Positions 7,849-14,760 of a DNA stretch of 27,354 nt are shown piece after piece. A model generated the notes under the pieces. That model ran no database searches, was not told where the DNA came from, and saw only the letters and a list, made by a program, of their open reading frames with translations. Within the stretch, counting starts at the first letter, position 1. Each line of letters starts with the position of its first letter. Source of the stretch: Prevotellaceae bacterium UBA1075 (GTDB lineage Bacteria; Bacteroidota; Bacteroidia; Bacteroidales; Bacteroidaceae); assembly GCA_002316015.1 (NCBI GenBank), contig DCCS01000041.1, positions 1 through 27,354 on the forward strand. The letters are read 5' to 3'. A program made the position numbers and the translations under genes.

Positions 7849-10800
7849 ATGATGAAGAATTTCAAGACGGTGGATACCGTAATGGGGTGGGTGGCCTTTG
7901 CCATCGCTGCATTCACCTACTGCAGCACGATAGAGCCCACTGCCAGTTTCTGGGACTGCCCCGAGTTTATCACTACAGGCTACAAACTGGAGGTAGGCCA
8001 TCCCCCCGGGGCACCCTTCTTCATGCTCACGGCCAACCTCTTCACCCAGTTGGTGAGTGACCCCACACAGGTGGCGCGCATGGTGAACACCATGAGCGCG
8101 CTGTTCAGCGCAGCCTGCATCATGTTCCTCTTCTGGAGCATCAGCCACCTGGTGCGCAGGCTGGTGGGGCAGGACGGCCAAGTGAGCACGCTGGCCCAGG
8201 CCATCACGGTGGAGGCCAGCGCCATGACCGGCGCGCTGGTATACACTTTCTCTGACACCTTCTGGTTCAGTGCCGTCGAGGGCGAGGTGTATGCCTACAG
8301 CAGCCTCTTCACCGCCGTGGTCTTCTGGTTGATGCTCAAGTGGGAGAGCCATGCCGACGAGGCGCACAGCGACCGCTGGCTCATCCTCATCGCCTATCTC
8401 ACAGGTCTGAGCATCGGTGTGCACCTGCTCAACCTGCTCTGCGTGCCCGCCCTGGTGCTGGTGTTCTACTACAGGAAGTGCAAGCGCGCCACCATGAAGG
8501 GTGCGTTGCTGGCCCTGTTGGGCAGTTTCGTCCTGGTGGCCGCCGTGCTCTACGGCATCGTGCCGGGCATCGTGAAGGTAGGCGGGTGGTTTGAACTGCT
8601 CTTTGTCAACCACCTCAACTGCCCGTTCAACACAGGCTTGATTATCTACATATTCGTGCTGGTGGCCACGGTGCTGTGGGCTCTGTATGAGACCACGCGC
8701 CAGACGAGCCGCGTGCGCATGAACCTCTCGTTCCTCCTGAGCGTGGCCATGCTGGGCATCCCCTTCTACGGTTACGGCTTGACGAGTGGTGTGGTGGGCG
8801 TGCTGGTGCTGGCCGCAGGCTACTTCGCGCTGCGGTGGCGCAGGAAGCTCGCCTATATGGTGACGGCCAGGATGATGAACACCAGCCTGCTCTGCATGCT
8901 GATGATCATGATAGGCTACAGTTCCTATGCGGTCATCGTGATACGCAGCTCGGCCAACACACCCATGGACCAGAACTCGCCCGAGGACATCTTCACCCTG
9001 GGCACCTACCTGGGACGTGAGCAGTATGGCGACCGTCCCCTCTTCTACGGGCAGGCTTACACCAGCCAGGTGCAGTTGCGTGTGGAGGGCAAATACTGCG
9101 TGCCCGTGAGCAAGCAGGGTGCGCCCGTATATCAGCGCAAGGAGAAGGCCAGTGCCGGCGAGCCCGACCGTTATGAGGTGCAGAGGCACGACATCAAGTA
9201 TGTCTACCAGCAGAACATGCTTTTCCCGCGCATGTACAGCGAGGCGCACACCCAGGCCTACGAGAGCTGGATGGGCGGAGTGAAGGGCACCACGAAGACC
9301 TATGAGCGCTGTGGCGACATGGTGCAGGTGAAGACCCCAACCATGCTCGAGAACCTGCGCTTCTTCCTCAGTTACCAGGTCAACTTCATGTACTGGCGCT
9401 ATTTCATGTGGAACTTCGCGGGCCGGCAGAACGACCTGCAGGGCAACGGGGAGTGGGAGCACGGCAACTGGATCTCGGGCATCCCCTTCCTGGACAACCT
9501 GCGCCTGGGCGACCAGAGCAAGCTGCCCACCGAGCTCCGCGAGAACAAGGGGCACAACGTCTTCTATTGCCTGCCCCTCATACTGGGCCTGATGGGAATG
9601 CTCTGGCAGCTCTTCCGCAGTGACGGGCAGGACGGGCGCGAGGGGGAGAAGCAGTTCGGCATCGTGTTCCTCCTCTTCTTCATGACAGGACTCGCCATTG
9701 TCATCTACCTCAACCAGACCCCCATGCAGCCCCGTGAGCGCGACTATGCCTACGCCGGCTCCTTCTATGCCTTCGCCATCTGGGTGGGCATGGGCGTGGC
9801 CGCTGTGGCCGAGTGGCTCAGGCGCGTGCTCAGGCACGACGTGGCATGCGCCATCGTGAGCTGCCTGTGCCTGCTGGTGCCCGTGCAGATGGCCAGCCAG
9901 ACGTGGGACGACCACGACCGCAGCGGGCGGTACACCTGCCGTGACTTCGGCATGAACTACCTCAACTCGCTCGACCAGACTCACGCCCCCATCGTCTTCA
10001 CCAACGGAGACAACGACACCTTCCCCCTGTGGTACTGCCAGGAGACCGAGGGCATACGCACCGACGCGCGCGTGTGCAACCTCTCCTACCTGCAGACCGA
10101 CTGGTACATCGACCAGATGAAGCGCCCCGCCTATGACAGCCCTGCCGTGCCCATACACTGGAGCAGGCTCCAGTATGTGGCGGGCACGCGCGAGGGCACC
10201 AGCGTGCGCCCCGGCACTCTGGAGCAAGTGCTGGAGTACTACAAGGACGACCCCGAGACACTCAGGCAGATGGTGGGCGACAATCCCTACGAGCTGAAGA
10301 ACATCATAGACCACTGGGTGCTCAACCCCAATCCCGACCTGCGCATCATCCCCACCGACTCCATCGTGGTGACCATCGACAAGGAGGCCGTGAGGAGAAG
10401 CGGCATGATGATGGCCGCCGACAGCATCCCCGATGTGATGCACATCAGCCTCAAGGGAAAGAGAGCCGTATATAAGAACGAGATGATGATGTACGAGATG
10501 CTGGCCCAGTGCAACTGGGAACGCCCCTTGTACGTTGCCATCACCGTGGGAAAGGACAACTACGGCAGCCTGGGCGACTACTTCGTGCGCGAGGGGCTGG
10601 CTGACCGCATCACCCCGTTCAACACCAAGCAGAGCGGGCGCACGGTGGATACCGGGAAGATGTATGACAACCTGATGAACCGATTCCGTTTCGGTGGCCT
10701 CGACAATCCCAAGTTCTACCTCGACGAGACCGTCTCGCGCATGTGCTACACACACCGCCGCATGTTTGCCCAGCTGGCCACCGCGCTGATGGCCGAGGGC

Positions 10801-11250
10801 AAGAAGGACAAGGCGCGCAACCTGGTCAGGAAGGCCGAGCGGGTGATGCCGCCCGCCACGCTGCCACACACCTTCGCCGGGGGCTCTCTCGACCTGGCAC
10901 GCGTGTGGGCGCAGCTGGGCGAGAAGAAGCAGGCTGCGGCCATCGCGCTGCCTGTGGCCCGGACGGCCAGCGAGTATGTCAACTGGTACCTGAGCATGCC
11001 CGATGACATGCTGGCGCGCGAGGAGCAGGACTGCATGTACTACCTGTACCAGCTGCACCGCGCCACCGAGGCCCTGCAGGAGGCTTCCAGCCCACAGGCC
11101 GGCGAGATGGCGAAGCGGCTCGACTCCTACAACCGCATCCTGCAGGCGCGTCTCTATGGTGCGTCCGGCATGACCCCCAGTGTGGAGCATGGCGCGCGGA
11201 ACGTGCCGGTGAACGTTCCCGGCGAGGCCACAGAGGGCGACAGGAAATGA
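7849..11250 (+). CDS. DUF2723 (TMEM260-like) membrane protein, putative protein O-mannosyltransferase
   Basis: A 1133-residue protein with an N-terminal multi-span membrane domain typical of GT-C glycosyltransferases and a large C-terminal extracytoplasmic part. The signature near the N-terminus, TASFWDCPEFITTGYKLEVG followed by HPPGAP, holds the acidic pair expected in the first loop. Further membrane segments run to about residue 390, with another group at about 570-690. The conserved NGDNDTFPLWY is near 720, and TPR-like helices lie at about 970-1100. The human relative TMEM260 is a protein O-mannosyltransferase; the same activity here is inferred from family only. Two overlapping genes follow (4-bp ATGA overlap, then 23 bp). 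An ATG pair at 7849 and 7852 makes either codon a possible start. Confidence 0.85.
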   Translation: MMKNFKTVDTVMGWVAFAIAAFTYCSTIEPTASFWDCPEFITTGYKLEVGHPPGAPFFMLTANLFTQLVSDPTQVARMVNTMSALFSAACIMFLFWSISHLVRRLVGQDGQVSTLAQAITVEASAMTGALVYTFSDTFWFSAVEGEVYAYSSLFTAVVFWLMLKWESHADEAHSDRWLILIAYLTGLSIGVHLLNLLCVPALVLVFYYRKCKRATMKGALLALLGSFVLVAAVLYGIVPGIVKVGGWFELLFVNHLNCPFNTGLIIYIFVLVATVLWALYETTRQTSRVRMNLSFLLSVAMLGIPFYGYGLTSGVVGVLVLAAGYFALRWRRKLAYMVTARMMNTSLLCMLMIMIGYSSYAVIVIRSSANTPMDQNSPEDIFTLGTYLGREQYGDRPLFYGQAYTSQVQLRVEGKYCVPVSKQGAPVYQRKEKASAGEPDRYEVQRHDIKYVYQQNMLFPRMYSEAHTQAYESWMGGVKGTTKTYERCGDMVQVKTPTMLENLRFFLSYQVNFMYWRYFMWNFAGRQNDLQGNGEWEHGNWISGIPFLDNLRLGDQSKLPTELRENKGHNVFYCLPLILGLMGMLWQLFRSDGQDGREGEKQFGIVFLLFFMTGLAIVIYLNQTPMQPRERDYAYAGSFYAFAIWVGMGVAAVAEWLRRVLRHDVACAIVSCLCLLVPVQMASQTWDDHDRSGRYTCRDFGMNYLNSLDQTHAPIVFTNGDNDTFPLWYCQETEGIRTDARVCNLSYLQTDWYIDQMKRPAYDSPAVPIHWSRLQYVAGTREGTSVRPGTLEQVLEYYKDDPETLRQMVGDNPYELKNIIDHWVLNPNPDLRIIPTDSIVVTIDKEAVRRSGMMMAADSIPDVMHISLKGKRAVYKNEMMMYEMLAQCNWERPLYVAITVGKDNYGSLGDYFVREGLADRITPFNTKQSGRTVDTGKMYDNLMNRFRFGGLDNPKFYLDETVSRMCYTHRRMFAQLATALMAEGKKDKARNLVRKAERVMPPATLPHTFAGGSLDLARVWAQLGEKKQAAAIALPVARTASEYVNWYLSMPDDMLAREEQDCMYYLYQLHRATEALQEASSPQAGEMAKRLDSYNRILQARLYGASGMTPSVEHGARNVPVNVPGEATEGDRK

Positions 11251-11861
11251 TCATAGAGCAGCCGGCGGTATTCCTCCGATGGATATACCCGCACGCCCTG
11301 TGGCGGATGGACAGGCGGGAGCGGGTCGTGTATCTCACCTTCGATGACGGCCCCATCCCCGAGGCCACCCCGTTTATCCTGGACGTGCTGGACAGGTATG
11401 GGGCCAAGGCCACCTTCTTCATGGTGGGCGAGAATGCCGAGAAGTATCCCCACCTGCTGGCCGAGGTGAAGGCGCGGGGGCACCGCATAGGCAACCACAC
11501 CTACAACCACATAGGCGGCTTCCGCTGGTGGAGCTGGCTCTACCTGGCCAATGTGGTGAAGGCCAACAGGGTGCTCAAGACCGACCTGTTCCGCCCGCCC
11601 CATGGCTGGATGAAGGTCATGCAGTACCGGGTGCTGCGCCATTGTGGCTTCCGCGTGGTGATGTGGGATGTGGTCACACGCGACTACAGCCGCAGGCTCA
11701 CGGCCGAGGACGTGCTCTACAATGTGAAGCATTACACCCGTCCGGGCAGCATCATCACGTTCCACGACTCGCTCAAGAGCATCGACAAACTCAAGCACGC
11801 GCTCCCCGAGGCACTCCAGTGGCTCACACAGCAGGGATATGAGTTCAAGGTGTTTGACTAA
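11247..11861 (+). CDS. Polysaccharide deacetylase (NodB homology domain)
   Basis: A 204-residue carbohydrate esterase family 4 protein, predicted to remove N- or O-acetyl groups from a glycan with a divalent metal. NodB motifs are all present: TFDDGP with base Asp33 and metal ligand Asp34, HTYNH with His84 and His88, RPPHG, WDVVTRDY, and ITFHDS near the end. There is no classical signal peptide; the N-terminus MIIEQPAVFLRWIYPHALWR is only mildly hydrophobic, so a cytoplasmic or membrane-associated location is possible. It overlaps the DUF2723 gene by 4 bp (ATGA) and queG by 23 bp, so the three are probably one operon. A perfect hairpin begins 10 bp after the stop codon. The substrate is unknown. 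Confidence 0.88.
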   Translation: MIIEQPAVFLRWIYPHALWRMDRRERVVYLTFDDGPIPEATPFILDVLDRYGAKATFFMVGENAEKYPHLLAEVKARGHRIGNHTYNHIGGFRWWSWLYLANVVKANRVLKTDLFRPPHGWMKVMQYRVLRHCGFRVVMWDVVTRDYSRRLTAEDVLYNVKHYTRPGSIITFHDSLKSIDKLKHALPEALQWLTQQGYEFKVFD

Positions 11862-12732
11862 GCAAGAGATAAAAGCCCAGGCCGCAAGCCTGGGCTTTGT
11901 CGCATGCGGGGTGGCCCCGGCCGCGCCCGTGCCCGCGCCCGTGGCCGGCCATTACCTGTGCCGCATAGCCCTGGGGCACTTCGCGGGCATGGACTATATG
12001 ACACGCAACGTGGAGATGAGGCTCGACCCCTCGTTGCTCCATCCCGGCGTGCGCACCATTGTGAGCCTGGCCCTCAACTATATGCCTGCCCACCGCCAGC
12101 CCGCCCTGTGCCTCTACGCCCAGGGCGAGGATTACCACCAGGTGATGCGCGGGCGGCTCGCGGCACTCATGGAGCGGCTCGGGGGGCACGGGCGGTGCTT
12201 CGTGGACACGGCTCCCGTGATGGAGCGCTACTGGGCCTGGCGCGGCGGGGTGGGCACCCTGTGCAGGAACGGCCTGGTGTCGGTGCCCGGCTACGGGCCC
12301 ACCGTGTTCCTGGGCGAACTGTTCCTGGAGGAGGAGACCGACGGCCACGACACTCCCCTGCAGCCTGCCCCCTCGCCCGGCAAGGGCTGGCAGGACTTGT
12401 GCCCCGCGCTCACGCCCCAGGGACTGGACGCGCGCCTCTGCCTCAACTACTGGACTATCGAGCACCGTGGCGAGTTGCCTGCGCACATCCGTCTGGGGGA
12501 TACTTTCTATGGCTGTGACCGCTGCATGCGTGCCTGCCCGGAGTTTCGCGAGTCACGCCCCACCGCCGAGCGGGCCTTCCAGCCGTCAGCCCTCCTGCTG
12601 CGGATGGGCGAGGAGGACTGGCGCGCGCTCACGCCGGGACAGTACCGCGCGCTCTTCCGCCACTCGGCGGTCAGGCGTGCCAAGTACGAGGGGCTCATGC
12701 GCGACATCGCCCGCTGGGCTCCTTGCCGGTAA
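11839..12732 (+). CDS. queG: Epoxyqueuosine reductase QueG, variant lacking one Fe-S cluster motif
   Basis: QueG reduces epoxyqueuosine to queuosine in tRNA with cobalamin and two [4Fe-4S] clusters. The 297-residue product keeps the N-terminal pattern (KAQAASLGFVACGVA), VDTAPVMERYWAWR around the catalytic Asp, LDARLCLNYWTIEHRG, and GCDRCMRACP. Cys188, Cys201, Cys226, Cys229 and Cys233 are present. The usual CGxCxxC before the CP at 188-189 is replaced by PSPGKGW, so three ligands of one cluster are missing. The normally conserved GWIGKN is GTLCRN. The start at 11839 overlaps the deacetylase by 23 bp; a TTG at 11854 is an alternative. It could be a functional variant or a decaying enzyme. The reading frame is intact. 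Confidence 0.8.
   Translation: MSSRCLTKQEIKAQAASLGFVACGVAPAAPVPAPVAGHYLCRIALGHFAGMDYMTRNVEMRLDPSLLHPGVRTIVSLALNYMPAHRQPALCLYAQGEDYHQVMRGRLAALMERLGGHGRCFVDTAPVMERYWAWRGGVGTLCRNGLVSVPGYGPTVFLGELFLEEETDGHDTPLQPAPSPGKGWQDLCPALTPQGLDARLCLNYWTIEHRGELPAHIRLGDTFYGCDRCMRACPEFRESRPTAERAFQPSALLLRMGEEDWRALTPGQYRALFRHSAVRRAKYEGLMRDIARWAPCR
11872..11898 (+). terminator. Perfect hairpin inside the 5' end of queG
   Basis: AAAGCCCAGGC (11872-11882) and GCCTGGGCTTT (11888-11898) form a perfect 11-bp stem with the loop CGCAA. It lies 10 bp after the deacetylase stop codon but within codons 12-20 of queG. It looks like an intrinsic terminator or attenuator. Confidence 0.55.
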
Positions 12733-12780
12733 GATGCTGCCGCTTGCCTGTGCCGCAGCGGATTTGGACAGCCGTTCCGC

Positions 12781-12862
12781 GCATGCCGCCGCGTTGGCCA
12801 ACGCATGCCGCCGCGTTGGCCAACGCATGCCGCTGCATCAGCCAACGCATGCCGCTGCGTTT
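12781..12862. repeat. 22-bp tandem repeat array (copy 1)
   Basis: Units start at 12781, 12803, 12825 and 12847; the last is partial. Units one and two are identical: GCATGCCGCCGC followed by GTTGGCCAAC. The unit contains two perfect palindromes, GCATGC and GTTGGCCAAC. Units three and four are diverged in the middle. The array lies in the 328-bp gap after queG and before the uraA promoter. The same unit recurs at 27288-27354. Confidence 0.9.
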
Positions 12863-12960
12863 GACGGGTCATCCGCCTCGTGTGGACACGGCGGGTGTCC
12901 CGTGAAGTGTGAGCAGGTCTTTTCTCGCGGTATCAACGGGGCTGTTTGCGGCAAAAGCGT

Positions 12961-12968
12961 TAACTTTG
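12961..12968 (+). promoter_or_regulatory. Promoter -7 box of uraA
   Basis: TAACTTTG matches the TAnnTTTG consensus. No good TTTG lies 19-20 bp upstream. Transcription from about 12972 would give a leader of roughly 89 nt before the uraA ATG, longer than most leaders in this window. Confidence 0.55.
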
Positions 12969-13060
12969 CGGTTGGTGTCGTGCCCGCATGGCAGCTGGCG
13001 GACAGGTCGTGGCGCGCGCCCCACCCAACAAGCCGAGTACAACAATTTATCCATATCAAC

Positions 13061-14407
13061 ATGAACACTAAACCCCTGGGTGTCACTGATGCCCTGAGCT
13101 TGGGCAAGCCCAAGTTTGCCCTGCTGGGCGTGCAGCACCTGTTTGCCATGTTTGGCGCCACCGTCCTTGTCCCCATCATCACGGGTCTCAGTGTGAGTGC
13201 CACACTGCTCTTCGCCGGTGTCGGCACACTCATTTTTCACCTGGTGTCCAAGTGCAAGGTACCCGCCTTCCTGGGCTCCAGCTTCGCCTTCATCGGCGGT
13301 TACATGTCGGTCAAGGGTCTGGGCATGGCGCAAGGGCTGTCCGAGGAGATGGCCCTTAATTATGCCTGTGTGGGCGTGGGGGCGGCCGCGCTGCTCTACT
13401 TTGTCATGGCCGCGTTGCTCAAGAGTTTCGGCACGGCCCGCGTCATGCGCTTCTTCCCGCCCGTGGTCACAGGCCCCATGGTGATTGCCATCGGCCTCAC
13501 GCTCTCCGGCTCGGCCATCCAGAATTGCACGGGCAACTGGCTTCTGGCCATCACCGCCATCGCCATCGTCATCTGCACGGCCATCTGGGGGCGTGGCATC
13601 ATACGCATCATACCTATCCTGCTGGGCGTGCTGGGCTCCTATGCGCTGGCGGCCGCGATGGGCGAGGTTGACTTCTCCAGGTTGTCCGATGCCGCCTGGG
13701 TGGGCTGGCCTGTAGATTCCGGGCGTACGGTGCTCGCCGTGTTCCAGGCCCCCGACTGGCACTTGCTGCTCACGGCGGTCATAGGCATCTTCCCCATCGC
13801 CTTTGCCACCATCATGGAGCACATAGGCGACATGTGTGCCATACAGAGCACCGTTGGCAAGAACTTCATCAAGGACCCCGGCCTGCACCGCACCCTCACG
13901 GGCGACGGGCTGGCCACCCTGCTGGCTGCCCTCTTCGGTGCGCCTGCCAACACCACCTATGGCGAGAACACCGGGGTGCTCAACCTCACCCGCGTCTTCG
14001 ACCCGCGCGTGATACGCCTGGCCGCCGTGCTGGCCATCCTGCTGAGTTTCTGCCCCAAGTTTGCCTGTCTCATCGGCCTCATGCCCGCTGCCACCATCGG
14101 TGGGGTGAGCCTTATCCTCTATGGCATGATCAGCGCGGTGGGCGTGCGCAACCTGGTGGAGAGTGCCGTGGATTTCAGTTCGCCCCGCAATGTCTTTGTG
14201 GCCGCCCTCATCCTGGTGATAGCCATCGGCGTGAAGTATGGGGCCAATGACGATGTGGCGCTGGGAGCCGTGCACATCTCAGGACTCGCCCTCTCGGCCC
14301 TGGTGGGCATCATCCTCAACGCCGTCCTGCCGGGTGGTTTCGGGAAGACACTGAAAATCTATCCCGACAGGAGCGACGAGGAGGGCACCGACGAGGCCGA
14401 AGTGTGA
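13061..14407 (+). CDS. uraA: NCS2-family uracil permease
   Basis: Inner-membrane nucleobase:proton symporter, most likely for uracil. The 448-residue product has the 14-helix composition of the NCS2 family. It begins MNTKPLGVTDALSLGKPKFA and keeps LGVQHLFAMFGATVLVP. Glu253 in MEHIGD and Glu302 in TTYGENTGVLNLT match the substrate-binding glutamates known from E. coli UraA. The YGENxGVLxLT form is the uracil-type motif. A xanthine/uric-acid transporter is less likely. The frame is open 594 bases further upstream, into queG, but the start at 13061 gives the correct family N-terminus and lies after the promoter. A strong hairpin follows the stop codon. Confidence 0.93.
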   Translation: MNTKPLGVTDALSLGKPKFALLGVQHLFAMFGATVLVPIITGLSVSATLLFAGVGTLIFHLVSKCKVPAFLGSSFAFIGGYMSVKGLGMAQGLSEEMALNYACVGVGAAALLYFVMAALLKSFGTARVMRFFPPVVTGPMVIAIGLTLSGSAIQNCTGNWLLAITAIAIVICTAIWGRGIIRIIPILLGVLGSYALAAAMGEVDFSRLSDAAWVGWPVDSGRTVLAVFQAPDWHLLLTAVIGIFPIAFATIMEHIGDMCAIQSTVGKNFIKDPGLHRTLTGDGLATLLAALFGAPANTTYGENTGVLNLTRVFDPRVIRLAAVLAILLSFCPKFACLIGLMPAATIGGVSLILYGMISAVGVRNLVESAVDFSSPRNVFVAALILVIAIGVKYGANDDVALGAVHISGLALSALVGIILNAVLPGGFGKTLKIYPDRSDEEGTDEAEV

Positions 14408-14432
14408 CTTCTGCCGCCAGGGCGTAAGGCAA

Positions 14433-14488
14433 GGCGGGGGCTGTACTGCGGGAGATGCCAGGAGCATCACCACAGTACAGCCCCCGCC
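14433..14488. terminator. Strong bidirectional hairpin after uraA
   Basis: A 16-bp arm, GGCGGGGGCTGTACTG (14433-14448), is perfectly complementary to 14473-14488. The loop holds a second small hairpin, GATGC (14454-14458) with GCATC (14464-14468). There is no T-tract. It is the probable transcription end of uraA. Confidence 0.75.
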
Positions 14489-14529
14489 GTGATTCCGTGC
14501 GTGTGAGCGTATGCCCTCAGCCTCTCAAA

Positions 14530-14680
14530 CCCTCATGACCTCCCACCCCTCCAGGCTCTCCCACCCCTTATAACCTCGAAACCTTCAAACCTCATAACCA
14601 CTAATCCCCCCACCTTCCAAGCGCTTATAACCTTCGACCCTTACAACCTCCCGCCCTTCTAACCTCCCGCGCCCTCACCC
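14530..14680. repeat. Degenerate C/T-rich array upstream of zntA
   Basis: The plus strand from about 14530 to 14680 is nearly free of G and repeats variants of TTATAACCT, TTCAAACCT and TACAACCTC at irregular spacings of about 10-30 bp. It has no coding pattern. It fills most of the 353-bp gap between uraA and zntA, between the hairpin and the promoter. Confidence 0.6.
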
Positions 14681-14718
14681 CCCCCCTCCATTGCAACCCG
14701 ATTGCAGCCTGACCGCGC

Positions 14719-14726
14719 TAACTTTG
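14719..14726 (+). promoter_or_regulatory. Promoter -7 box of zntA
   Basis: TAACTTTG matches the TAnnTTTG consensus. A start near 14730 leaves a 31-nt leader before the ATG at 14761. The -33 position has no clear TTTG. No operator for a metal sensor is obvious. Confidence 0.6.
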
Positions 14727-14760
14727 TGCCCAGCAAGACAAAGACGAGAGGAATTACCAT

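Noticed and set aside
7729..11190. Open frame of 1153 codons on the minus strand opposite the DUF2723 gene
   Set aside because: It is an antisense shadow caused by G/C-rich third positions; it is rich in His, Val, Ala and Gly and resembles no protein family. The sense frame has clear domains.
12781..12862. Possible CRISPR array
   Set aside because: The units are contiguous with a 22-bp period and have no unique spacers; no cas gene is present.
12467..13060. Upstream extension of the uraA frame
   Set aside because: It overlaps queG in another frame, crosses the 22-bp array and the promoter, and the normal permease N-terminus begins at 13061.
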